This document shows, piece after piece, positions 53,609-62,022 of a stretch of DNA of 64,000 bases; positions within the stretch are counted from its first letter, which is position 1, and every line of letters starts with the position of its first letter. The stretch is from the NCBI GenBank assembly GCA_900553395.1, contig USDJ01000001.1:1-64000 (forward strand), written 5' to 3'. Under the pieces are notes generated by a model, which was given only the letters and a program-made list of their open reading frames with translations, was not told the DNA's origin and ran no database searches. The position numbers and the translations under genes were made by a program. The DNA comes from an uncultured Mycoplasmatota bacterium (GTDB taxonomy: Bacteria; Bacillota_I; Bacilli_A; RF39; UBA660).

Positions 53609-55483
53609 ATGAATTATGACGTAATAGTAGTTGGTGGAGGACATGCTGGATGTGAAGCGAGCCTTGCGTGTGCTAAAATGGGTCACCAAACATTGTTAGT
53701 TACAGGAAATATTAAAAATATAGCAGATATGCCTTGTAATCCATCAATAGGTGGATCTGCCAAAGGTATAGTAGTACGAGAAATAGACGCTTTAGGCGGA
53801 GAGATGGGTAGAAATGCTGATAAAAGTTTACTACAAATAAAAATGTTAAATAGTGCTAAAGGTCCAGCTGTAAGAGCTCTTAGAGCGCAAGCAGATAAAA
53901 TTACTTATCCCAAAAATATGTTAAATACATTAAATAATACTCCTAATTTAACTATTATGGAAGCTATAGTAGAAGATTTAATAATAAAAGATAGTAAAAT
54001 ATATGGTGTAATTTTAGAAGATGGTACAAAAATAGATAGTAAGGCTGTAATATTAACAACTGGAACTTATCTTAAATCAGATATATTAATCGGGGATACT
54101 AGAACAAGAAAAGGACCACATGGTGAAAAGCCTAGCAATCATTTAAGTGATAAATTAAGATCATATGGTTTTACTATTATTAGACTAAAAACTGGTACAC
54201 CACAAAGAATAGAAAAAAGTTCCATAGATTTTTCTAAAACTAAAGTAGAATATGGTGATGATAAATATTTAACATTTAGTTTTGATAATAAAGTATATTA
54301 TGATAAAGATTCTCAGGTACCATGCCATTTAATTTATACCACTCAATTAACACATAAAATAATAAGAGACAATTTAAACAAATCAAGTATGTATGGTGGA
54401 TTATCTGACATAAAAGGAATAGGTCCTAGGTATTGTCCTTCAATAGAAGATAAAGTTGTAAGATTTAAAGATAAAGAAAGACATCAATTGTTCTTGGAAC
54501 CAGAAAGTATTTATTATGATGATATATATATACAAGGTTTTTCTACTAGTATGCCAAAGGATATACAAGAAGAAATGGTACATTCATTGCCAGGACTTGA
54601 AAATGCTAAAATTAATAAATACGCGTATGCAATAGAGTATGATGCCATTGATCCAAAACAGTTAAAACAGTCTCTTGAAACTAAAATAATAGAAAATCTA
54701 TTTACAGCAGGCCAAATAAATGGTACTAGTGGTTATGAAGAAGCTGCCTGCCAAGGTTTAATGGCTGGAATAAATGCTTCATTAAAATTAAAAGGAAAAA
54801 ATCCTTTAATATTAAAAAGAAATGAAGCATATATAGGAGTATTAATAGACGATTTAGTCACTAAAGGAATAATGGATCCATATAGATTATTGACTTCTAG
54901 AGCGGAATATAGATTGTTATTAAGACACGATAATGCTGATATAAGATTAAGAGAGTATGGACACGAAGTTGGACTAGTAGATGACGAAAGATATAATAAA
55001 TTCTTGGAAAAGAAAAAGCTAATAGAAGAGCTTACTTTAAAATTAAAGGAAACAAAATTAACTCCAAAACAAGATACTAATGAAAAATTGGAAAATTTAG
55101 GTATTCAACAATTAAAGGATTCAATAACTTTATATAACTTATTAAAAAGACCAGAAGTATCAATAGATAAATTAAAATTTTTTATTGATAAAAAATATAC
55201 AGATGAAATTTTAGAACAAGTTGAAATAAATATTAAATATGAAGGTTATATAAAAAAAGAATTAGATGAAGCTAGCAAAATGGTAGATTTAGATAACAAA
55301 AAAATTCCAGACGATATCGATTATGATAAAATTCATAATTTAGCTAGTGAAGCAAAACAAAAATTAAAAGAAATTAGACCTACTTCAATAGGTCAAGCTC
55401 TAAGAATAAGTGGAGTTAATCCAGCAGATATATCATTAATAATGGTATATATAAAGAAGGAATATTTTTATGAATCAAAGTGA
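53609..55483 (+). CDS. mnmG: MnmG (GidA), tRNA-modifying FAD enzyme
   Basis: The FAD/NADH partner of MnmE. The Rossmann motif VGGGHAGCEA is at about 8-17, followed by MPCNPSIGGSAKG near 45 (with the catalytic Cys region), and TGQINGTSGYEEAACQGL near 370 in the FAD domain. The C-terminal MnmE-binding helices are present. 624 aa. I chose the ATG at 53609 (RBS GGTGAG). Overlaps rsmG by 14 bases. Confidence 0.97.
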   Translation: MNYDVIVVGGGHAGCEASLACAKMGHQTLLVTGNIKNIADMPCNPSIGGSAKGIVVREIDALGGEMGRNADKSLLQIKMLNSAKGPAVRALRAQADKITYPKNMLNTLNNTPNLTIMEAIVEDLIIKDSKIYGVILEDGTKIDSKAVILTTGTYLKSDILIGDTRTRKGPHGEKPSNHLSDKLRSYGFTIIRLKTGTPQRIEKSSIDFSKTKVEYGDDKYLTFSFDNKVYYDKDSQVPCHLIYTTQLTHKIIRDNLNKSSMYGGLSDIKGIGPRYCPSIEDKVVRFKDKERHQLFLEPESIYYDDIYIQGFSTSMPKDIQEEMVHSLPGLENAKINKYAYAIEYDAIDPKQLKQSLETKIIENLFTAGQINGTSGYEEAACQGLMAGINASLKLKGKNPLILKRNEAYIGVLIDDLVTKGIMDPYRLLTSRAEYRLLLRHDNADIRLREYGHEVGLVDDERYNKFLEKKKLIEELTLKLKETKLTPKQDTNEKLENLGIQQLKDSITLYNLLKRPEVSIDKLKFFIDKKYTDEILEQVEINIKYEGYIKKELDEASKMVDLDNKKIPDDIDYDKIHNLASEAKQKLKEIRPTSIGQALRISGVNPADISLIMVYIKKEYFYESK

Positions 55484-56171
55484 ATTTTTAAAAGAAGTAG
55501 AGTTTTTAGGTATAACTCTTAATAATACACAATTAGAGCAGTTAGAAGAATATTATAATTTATTAACAGAGTACAATAAGGTTATGAATTTAACTGCAAT
55601 AACAAAAAAAGAAGACGTTTACTTAAAGCATTTTTATGATTCATTAACTCTTTTAAAGATAGTTGATTTATCACACGAAAATACTTTATGTGATTTAGGA
55701 AGTGGAGCCGGGTTTCCAGGAATAGTGTTAAAAATAGTATTTCCCAACCTAAAAATAACTCTTGTAGATTCTTTAAATAAGAGAATAAATTTCTTAAATA
55801 TAGTAATAAATAAATTAAAATTAAAAGATATTGAAGCAGTACATTATAGAATAGAAGATTTTTCAAGAGAGAATTGTGAGAAATATGATATAGTAACAGC
55901 AAGGGCTGTGGCGCCTTTAAATATTTTATTAGAGTTAGGCATAAATTTAGTTAGGATGAATAAGCACTTTGTTTCAATGAAAGGCAATTTAGATAATGAG
56001 CCAAGTTATAGTAATTGTATTTCTAAACTTGGAATTAAAGAAGTTAGCAAAATAGAGTTTGAACTACCGAAAGAAAATAGTAAACGCACTTTAATAAAAT
56101 TTGAAAAAATTTCCCAAACACCAAAAATATTTCCCAGGAAATATAGTGATATTAAAAGAAGACCATTATAG
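55470..56171 (+). CDS. rsmG: RsmG (GidB), 16S rRNA G527 N7-methyltransferase
   Basis: Methylates G527 in the 530 loop of 16S rRNA. It has LTAITKKEDVYLKHFYDSL near 37-55, the SAM motif DLGSGAGFPG (about 72-81), TLVDSLNKR near 95 and TARAVAPL near 140. 233 aa is standard. Its 3' end carries a near-perfect Noc site (56129-56142). It immediately precedes the noc homologue, as gidB-noc in Bacillus. Confidence 0.96.
   Translation: MNQSEFLKEVEFLGITLNNTQLEQLEEYYNLLTEYNKVMNLTAITKKEDVYLKHFYDSLTLLKIVDLSHENTLCDLGSGAGFPGIVLKIVFPNLKITLVDSLNKRINFLNIVINKLKLKDIEAVHYRIEDFSRENCEKYDIVTARAVAPLNILLELGINLVRMNKHFVSMKGNLDNEPSYSNCISKLGIKEVSKIEFELPKENSKRTLIKFEKISQTPKIFPRKYSDIKRRPL
56129..56142. promoter_or_regulatory. 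Near-perfect Noc-binding site upstream of noc
   Basis: ATTTCCCAGGAAAT differs from ATTTCCCGGGAAAT in one central base and is extended by two symmetrical pairs on each side. It lies in the 3' end of rsmG, about 120 bases before the noc start. Further ATTTCCC half-sites follow at 56194-56200 and 56215-56221. Confidence 0.6.
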
Positions 56172-56207
56172 TCTTTTTTCTTTACTTAAAAATATTTCCC
56201 AAAACTA

Positions 56208-56236
56208 TTGTATTATTTCCCAAAATATTGTAAAAT
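56208..56236 (+). promoter_or_regulatory. Promoter of noc with a Noc half-site in the spacer
   Basis: TTGTAT (56208-56213), 17 bases and TAAAAT (56231-56236). The spacer contains ATTTCCC (56215-56221). Binding there would compete with RNA polymerase, so negative autoregulation by Noc is plausible (inference). Confidence 0.55.
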
Positions 56237-56264
56237 AATCTAAAGAATAAAAAGGAGGCATGCT

Positions 56265-57890
56265 ATGAATGATAATTCGCTTAAAGTTGTTGAAGTAGAT
56301 ATCAATGAAATCCTCCCAAATAGATTTCAACCTAGGATTCAGTTTGACGAAGATGAAATCTTAGAGCTTTCAGATTCAATAAAAGAGCACGGCGTAATTC
56401 AACCTATAGTTGTCAGATCTATTGGGGATAAGTACGAAATTATAGCAGGTGAAAGAAGATATAAAGCAAGTGTTTTAGCTGGAAAAGAAACAGTACCTGT
56501 CATAATAAGAAACTTAAATGATAAAGATAGCGCAGAAGTTGCATTGATTGAAAATGTTCAAAGAAAAAACTTAACACCTATAGAAGAGGCTGTTTCATAC
56601 AAAAAAGTTTTAGATATGGGATATTTAACACAAGAACAATTGGCAATAAAACTTGGTAAAAGTCAATCTTCAATAGCAAATAAGATAAGATTGTTAAATT
56701 TATCAGATGAAGTTCAAGAAGCGCTTTTACAAAATAAAATCTCAGAAAGACACGCACGATCTTTATTGAAACTTAAAGACTTTAAGGATCAAAATTTTAT
56801 GCTAAATAGAATTATTTCAGAAAGATTAACTGTAAGAAGAACAGATGAAGAAATAGAAAAAATGAAAGAAGAATCTTCAAATGAACATGATTCACAAAAA
56901 TCAATAGAAAAAGGGGAAATAAATATGAATAATAATGAATTTTATAATACAAATATGGGATCTGTACCTACTGGTATAGCGCCACAACCACAGGCTCCAT
57001 CATTTGATATATTTGGAACAACACCAGTAGCACCACAAGTGCCAACAATGTCAGCAGTTCCACAAGCGCCAAGTGCACCAGTAATGCCAACACCAAGTCC
57101 AGTAACAACTTCAGTGCCATCATTTGATATATTTGGAACAACGCCAGTAGCACCAGAGATGCCCGCAGCGCCAACTCCAGTACAACCAAGTGTAATGCCA
57201 CAACAACCAGCTTCAGTGCCACCAGTAGATTTAGGTTTACCACAAATGAATGCTACACCAGCACCAGAAGTTTCAATTCCACCAATAGGTCCAGGTTTGC
57301 CACAAGCAGGTGCATATCAACCAACACCACAAGTGCCAACAATGTCAGCAGCTCCACAAGAACCACAAGCAGCATTTGCTCCACAACAAATTAATCCAAC
57401 AATTCCAGGAGTTCAGTATGATGGAACAGGAATAGTAAATACACCAGAGCCAACACAAACTCCAGCACCACAAATGCCAACAGGGTTACAATTTGATGAA
57501 AATGGTGTCGTAATATCTGCAGCTCCAATAGGAGTACCAGCAACTGCACCAATAATGGAAAGTGCTCCAACTCAAGTAAGTCAACAATCTGATAATTTAT
57601 TTAGTTTTGGTCCAGCTGAAACACCTAGTGTTACACCAGCACCTCAAAGTACACCTGCAGTATCTGAGGTAAAATTACCAGAACCAATAATAATAACAGA
57701 TTATACTAAACAATATGATCCAGTAATGCCACAAACTAATGTTCAACCAACACCACAAGTAGACTTAAAGACAATAATCGCTTTAATTAGAGATTGTTCA
57801 AGTAAAATAGAAAATTATGGATTTAAAATTGATGTAGAAGAAATTGATTTACAAAACATGTATCAAGTTACATTTAAAATTCAAAAATAA
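56265..57890 (+). CDS. noc: Noc-like ParB-family CTPase with a long Pro/Gln-rich insert
   Basis: In B. subtilis Noc binds many sites around the origin half and blocks cell division over the nucleoid. Here residues 1-205 form the ParB CTPase and DNA-binding core: NRFQPR (19-24), AGERRY (61-66), ENVQRKNL (96-103) and a helix-turn-helix (about 121-145). The specificity positions Gln134, Lys140 and Arg162 match Noc rather than Spo0J. Residues 221 to about 495 are low-complexity Pro/Gln/Ala/Thr. Residues 499-541 match the Noc C-terminal dimerisation domain. The usual length is about 280 aa, against 541 here. The N-terminal amphipathic helix of B. subtilis Noc is absent. It follows rsmG; no parA follows. 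Confidence 0.85.
   Translation: MNDNSLKVVEVDINEILPNRFQPRIQFDEDEILELSDSIKEHGVIQPIVVRSIGDKYEIIAGERRYKASVLAGKETVPVIIRNLNDKDSAEVALIENVQRKNLTPIEEAVSYKKVLDMGYLTQEQLAIKLGKSQSSIANKIRLLNLSDEVQEALLQNKISERHARSLLKLKDFKDQNFMLNRIISERLTVRRTDEEIEKMKEESSNEHDSQKSIEKGEINMNNNEFYNTNMGSVPTGIAPQPQAPSFDIFGTTPVAPQVPTMSAVPQAPSAPVMPTPSPVTTSVPSFDIFGTTPVAPEMPAAPTPVQPSVMPQQPASVPPVDLGLPQMNATPAPEVSIPPIGPGLPQAGAYQPTPQVPTMSAAPQEPQAAFAPQQINPTIPGVQYDGTGIVNTPEPTQTPAPQMPTGLQFDENGVVISAAPIGVPATAPIMESAPTQVSQQSDNLFSFGPAETPSVTPAPQSTPAVSEVKLPEPIIITDYTKQYDPVMPQTNVQPTPQVDLKTIIALIRDCSSKIENYGFKIDVEEIDLQNMYQVTFKIQK
56998..57158 (+). repeat. Direct repeats inside the noc insert
   Basis: A stretch of about 40 bases encoding PSFDIFGTTPVAP occurs at 56998-57038 and again 120 bases later at 57118-57158, nearly identical and in frame. 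A second shorter repeat encodes QVPTMSA-PQ (near 57038 and 57330). The insert seems to have grown by in-frame duplication. Its base composition is richer in C and G than its flanks. Confidence 0.85.
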
Positions 57891-57914
57891 AGGCTTACCT
57901 CCTTTATTTTTTTT
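57886..57914 (+). terminator. Terminator after noc
   Basis: AATAAAGG and CCTTTATT pair around a 7-base loop, followed by a run of T. It overlaps the stop codon. Confidence 0.85.
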
Positions 57915-57959
57915 ACTTAAATAATTTATAATATAGTTATTAGAAATGGCAGTGTTATT

Positions 57960-58547
57960 ATGATATTAGAACAAGTAAAATTAATATTAGGTGATGAATA
58001 TAAAGAATGGTATAACATAGTAAAAAATATATTAAATAATCCAGAATTTTTAAAACGAAAATTATTTAAGCATCATGAAAAACAATCTGTTTATGATCAT
58101 TGTGTTTTAGTTTCAGCATATGCATTTAAAAGAGCTAAAAAAAAGCGTGTTAATGAAAAAAATTGTGCAATAGCAGGATTATTACACGATTTTTATACAG
58201 CTGCATGGCAATATACAAAAGAATTAGAAACTCTGGATGAAAAATATAGGTCAAATTTTATAAAAAAAAGAAATAAAAAAAAGTTTTTAGAAATGCATGG
58301 GTTTACTCATGGTATAGATGCAGCATTTAATACATTAGAATATTTTAATGAATATTCTAATGAAATAATTATTAGTGCTATAAGAACTCATATGTTTCCT
58401 TTGACTCTTTTTACAAAATATAAATTTCCAAAATATAAAGAAAGCTGGATTGTAACTATGTCGGATAAACTTGTAACATTAAAAGATTTTCCCAAATTAA
58501 AGGAGGTTCCAAAATATTTAGGCTTTAAAAAAATTGACAAGAATTGA
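57960..58547 (+). CDS. HD-domain phosphohydrolase
   Basis: A metal-dependent phosphohydrolase of unknown substrate. The HD pattern is visible: SVYDHCVLV (His near 43), LLHDFY (His-Asp near 75-76), HGFTHG (His near 119) and MSDKLVT (Asp near 175). 195 aa, soluble. Such proteins act on nucleotides or phosphate esters; nothing here narrows it. It lies directly after noc but behind a terminator, so co-function is not implied. Confidence 0.75.
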   Translation: MILEQVKLILGDEYKEWYNIVKNILNNPEFLKRKLFKHHEKQSVYDHCVLVSAYAFKRAKKKRVNEKNCAIAGLLHDFYTAAWQYTKELETLDEKYRSNFIKKRNKKKFLEMHGFTHGIDAAFNTLEYFNEYSNEIIISAIRTHMFPLTLFTKYKFPKYKESWIVTMSDKLVTLKDFPKLKEVPKYLGFKKIDKN

Positions 58548-58590
58548 ATTCAATGATAGAATATCATCCATATTTGTTAGGGGGAAAATT

Positions 58591-58731
58591 ATGGATGATT
58601 TTTTAATTAGATTTAAAAATTCAGTAAAACAGTCACAACTTAATAGAAAGAAGCAAATAAAGGCGCTAGAAGCTGAATTAAATGAATTAGAGATGATTCT
58701 ATCAGACCCAGTGTCTAGAAGGAATCAGTAA
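58591..58731 (+). CDS. Short reading frame, probable 5' part of a frameshifted gene
   Basis: 46 residues (MDDFLIRFKNSVKQSQLNR to the end), charged and helical (ELNELEMILSD). A strong RBS (AGGGGGAAA) precedes the ATG at 58591; the in-frame extension upstream overlaps the HD gene and lacks an RBS. The next long frame is open in the +1 phase from 58697 and has no RBS of its own. I therefore think this is the true N-terminus of the protein encoded at 58826-60208, separated by a frameshift. It could also be an independent small protein. Confidence 0.5.
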   Translation: MDDFLIRFKNSVKQSQLNRKKQIKALEAELNELEMILSDPVSRRNQ

Positions 58732-58825
58732 TCCACTTCAAGTTGTCAAAAGAATTCCAATATTTACTACTCTTTTTACGTACCTAATTTCAATTTGTGA
58801 TGTTAAAAGCATAGAAGACATATTT

Positions 58826-60208
58826 GTGAAATTTTCTTCAATGGCTAAAATGCTTAGATCTTATTATAATTACTTACAAAAATCAATTAATGCATTTGAT
58901 AATGAAAAGGTTATATCACCATTGCAAGATTTATTTATTCTGATTTATCACTTAAGATGTGCCGATTTATCAATAGAAGAAAAGAGCAGAATACTTGGTA
59001 TGGCAATTTATTTTGATAGCCAATATGCATTAAAGCATAAGGGCTTCCACATTAAAGATATAAATGCTATTCATGCCTTAAAAGAATATTATAATCAAGA
59101 TGGAACTTTTAAATATAACGAAAATATTGATGAATATTTAAGATTGCTTAATAAAATAGGAGAAGATTCAAGTACACCTGAAATGCTTGAAATAGATGAA
59201 ATATTTAGTCAATGTTACCAAGATATGTTCCAAGGGTTTGCACAACTATTAATATCTAATAATGATAAGTTAAAACAGTCTAGCATTGATTCGGAAGAAA
59301 GTATTGAAACTGAAACTAGTGCTACATATGATGAAAATAGAGAAGATATAGAAGAGTTACATAAATATTATAAAAATGGTAAGCTGATATCATTACCAAC
59401 AGATTTAACATCCTTTTATAATTTATTAGATAGATTAAATTTTTCTCTTCAAGAAAGAAGATATATATGTAACCTAATTAGTGAACAATTATCTAAAATT
59501 AAAACAGATCCAATATTAAAGTATTTAAGTGATGATGATAAAAAAATATATTTAGCTTCACAAGAATTACTTACATCTTTTAAATATACAAATGGCGATT
59601 TTTATGTTTTGAAACAATTTATAGAAGAATTGCAAACTATATCTATAATGTTAAAAGAGGGACTTCCTGAAAGTGATATTGAATATCTTTTATCAGATGT
59701 TCCTAAAATAATATTTGAATTAAAAAAATTATTGGATGCTTACACTAAAGTGGAAGAAGCATCTACTAATAATCTGGTATTTTTATCTAGTAAATTAGGA
59801 ATTCCATACGCATTATCCGATATAGAATCTCTTGATAGTTCAAAGAAAAAGCAGGTTTCTCAACTTTTCTCAAAATTAGATATGGGAAATAAAAGTCAAT
59901 TTATAAAAATTCTTGGTGATAAATTACCTTATACTATGTATGCTATTAAAGGTTCAAGTTTGAGTTTAACATTTGTTGAATTGGATACAGATACATATTT
60001 AATAATAGGACTAGACTTATCAACAAATGGATATAGAGAGTCTTGTAATAGATTAAAATCTAATAAAAATAAGATTACTCTATTAAAAGAAACAATGAAA
60101 AATCCAGAAAAAAGAGATGAGATACTTAAATTTAATGAACCATATCTTGAATCATTAGAAGGTAAAAAAAACGCTCAAAAGAAAAAAAGTATTTTAACCG
60201 ATTGTTAA
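58826..60208 (+). CDS. Hypothetical protein, 460 aa, probably the 3' part of a frameshifted gene
   Basis: I do not recognise this protein. It is helical and charged, with an acidic Ser/Thr/Glu linker near 155-175. A compact C-terminal part near 365-420 (IKGSSLSLTFVELDTDTYLI) looks like beta strands. The only available start is a GTG at 58826 without a convincing RBS. Upstream the same frame stays open for 43 more codons and reads like protein (PLQVVKRIPIFTTLFTYLI), back to a TGA at 58694. It therefore probably continues from the short frame at 58591-58731. The C-terminal beta unit might be a RelE-like fold, but this is a guess. Confidence 0.6.
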   Translation: MKFSSMAKMLRSYYNYLQKSINAFDNEKVISPLQDLFILIYHLRCADLSIEEKSRILGMAIYFDSQYALKHKGFHIKDINAIHALKEYYNQDGTFKYNENIDEYLRLLNKIGEDSSTPEMLEIDEIFSQCYQDMFQGFAQLLISNNDKLKQSSIDSEESIETETSATYDENREDIEELHKYYKNGKLISLPTDLTSFYNLLDRLNFSLQERRYICNLISEQLSKIKTDPILKYLSDDDKKIYLASQELLTSFKYTNGDFYVLKQFIEELQTISIMLKEGLPESDIEYLLSDVPKIIFELKKLLDAYTKVEEASTNNLVFLSSKLGIPYALSDIESLDSSKKKQVSQLFSKLDMGNKSQFIKILGDKLPYTMYAIKGSSLSLTFVELDTDTYLIIGLDLSTNGYRESCNRLKSNKNKITLLKETMKNPEKRDEILKFNEPYLESLEGKKNAQKKKSILTDC

Positions 60209-60229
60209 AATAATGAGACTAAAAAATTG

Positions 60230-60263
60230 AATATAGGCAACTTCTGTTTGTCTATATTTTTCT
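60230..60263 (+). terminator. Terminator after the 460-aa gene
   Basis: AATATAGGCAA and TTGTCTATATT pair (one G-T) around a 7-base loop, followed by T-rich sequence. Confidence 0.8.
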
Positions 60264-60330
60264 AATTATTTTAGTTAAAAACAATTAAAAAAATTATTAT
60301 TTTATAAATAAGTACATTATGTTTTTCATA

Positions 60331-60359
60331 TTGCTAAAAAATCATATAAATGTTAAAAT
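60331..60359 (+). promoter_or_regulatory. Promoter of the HAD-fusion gene
   Basis: TTGCTA (60331-60336), 17 bases and TAAAAT (60354-60359), 23 bases before the start codon. Confidence 0.6.
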
Positions 60360-60382
60360 GTTATATATAAATAGGTGGTTGT

Positions 60383-61939
60383 ATGAGAAAGATGCTAGTA
60401 AGTGATTATGATGGTACATTTTATATAAATGACTTTGATTTTAGCTTAAATAAAATTGAATTAGATTTATTTAAAAAAGATGGTAATCTATTCGTCATAG
60501 CAACAGGTAGAAGTTATTTTGATTTTATGAACAAATTAGATAAATATAATTTTTATTATGATTATTTGATTATTAATCATGGCGCTACTATTTTAGATAA
60601 TAAGGGACACATTATATCAAACCTATTTATTTCTAATTTTATTATTTCGAGTCTGAAAGAGTCTTTAGAACTCGACAAGTGTACTAGTTACTTTTGTTGC
60701 AGTAAGCTAGAATCAAGAGTTTCATTTGAACATCCTTACTTAACAAAAATCAATGTAAAATACCCATCTGAAGCTAAGGCTCATAATATATATAAAAAAA
60801 TATTAGAAATTTACGGAGAATTTATAATAGTATATTTTGTATCACCTATTTCATTAGAAATAATTACCAAAGATGCATCTAAGTCTCAGGCAATTCATAA
60901 ATTAATATCGCTTGTTAATATATCTAAAAGTGATGTATATACGATAGGCGATGGGCATAGCGATATTGATATGGTAAGAGATTTTAATGGTTATTCTATG
61001 CCTGGCGGAATAAGTGAATTAAAAAAATATGCGAAAGGTCAAATATCAAGTGTTTCTGATTTAATGAAAATGATAAGAAAACAAGATGACTGTTTAAGCT
61101 TTGAATATTTATTATCAAGTTTAAATTATTATGGAATAAGTGATCCAGATTACATAAAAAAATGTGAATTGTGTTTAAAATACTTGCTAAATAATAGATC
61201 TATTTTAGAAAAATTTAAGCTATTTTTATATTTGTTTTATAGCAAGCAATATACATTTAAGTATTTTTGGAACATTAAAGACATAAATGAAATGTTTAAT
61301 GACAAAGTAGACCCGTTTTTACCTAATTTATTATTATTATGTGGATATAAGTTCCATATAAAAAATATGGAAAATCATTTATTTGATAAATCTCAAATAG
61401 AAATACATAGAAGAAGAGTTAGAGAAGCCTTAACTAGAGATATATATGAAAGAGGATATGATGGTATTAGAATTACTCAGATGCTATGGGGAATATATTT
61501 TATAAATTGTAAATTAATAGAAGTAGGTCGTCTTCAATATGAATATGAAGATGAAAACACAGTAAATATTCATATTCCGCAAGGCGATAAATTAGATCTA
61601 TCTTTAGTATCTGATTCAATAAATATTTCAAAGTATTATATAAATAGGTATTTTAATATCACAAATTATACATATTATTGTACTTCTTGGCTTTTAAGTC
61701 CTGAAATCCATGATTTGTTAGATAAGGATTCTAATATATATAAGTTTTATTATTTATTTGATGTAGAAGCTGGTAGTAGTTGCATAAAAGATATATTAAA
61801 TTTTGTATATAAAAAAATAGGCAAAGTAGATTATAAACAGCTTAGTGAAGATACACGCTTACAACATATAATTAAAGAAAATTTAATAAAAGGAAAAGGT
61901 TTTAAAATCGGAAAAGGCATATTGAAGCAAAAAAATTAA
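60383..61939 (+). CDS. HAD phosphatase fused to an acyltransferase-like C-terminal domain
   Basis: Residues 1-235 form a Cof-type HAD hydrolase: motif I DYDGT (8-12, both Asp present), motif II ATGRS, and motif IV GDGHSDIDM near 193-201. It should dephosphorylate a small metabolite. Residues from about 240 resemble the DUF5596/GNAT-like acyltransferase C-terminal module (IHIPQGDKL near 395, CTSWLLSPEIHDLL near 433). 518 aa is about twice a normal Cof protein. The two-domain architecture suggests linked steps on one substrate, but none can be named. It has its own promoter. Confidence 0.7.
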   Translation: MRKMLVSDYDGTFYINDFDFSLNKIELDLFKKDGNLFVIATGRSYFDFMNKLDKYNFYYDYLIINHGATILDNKGHIISNLFISNFIISSLKESLELDKCTSYFCCSKLESRVSFEHPYLTKINVKYPSEAKAHNIYKKILEIYGEFIIVYFVSPISLEIITKDASKSQAIHKLISLVNISKSDVYTIGDGHSDIDMVRDFNGYSMPGGISELKKYAKGQISSVSDLMKMIRKQDDCLSFEYLLSSLNYYGISDPDYIKKCELCLKYLLNNRSILEKFKLFLYLFYSKQYTFKYFWNIKDINEMFNDKVDPFLPNLLLLCGYKFHIKNMENHLFDKSQIEIHRRRVREALTRDIYERGYDGIRITQMLWGIYFINCKLIEVGRLQYEYEDENTVNIHIPQGDKLDLSLVSDSINISKYYINRYFNITNYTYYCTSWLLSPEIHDLLDKDSNIYKFYYLFDVEAGSSCIKDILNFVYKKIGKVDYKQLSEDTRLQHIIKENLIKGKGFKIGKGILKQKN

Positions 61940-62022
61940 AATTGATTATTATTAAACATTTTTAATTTTTTTGTATATTAATAAAATAATCAAAATGTGG
62001 TAAGATAATAATAGGTGATTAA

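Noticed and set aside
56998..57158. Repeats in the noc insert as a mobile element
   Set aside because: They are in-frame coding repeats without inverted ends or a transposase, better explained by internal duplication.
56968..57243. Minus-strand Leu/Val-rich open frame opposite the noc insert
   Set aside because: It is the complement of Pro/Gln-rich repeats; hydrophobic appearance is a codon artefact and there is no RBS.
58534..58590. Longer form of the short frame starting at 58534
   Set aside because: It would overlap the HD gene and lacks an RBS, whereas the ATG at 58591 has a strong one.
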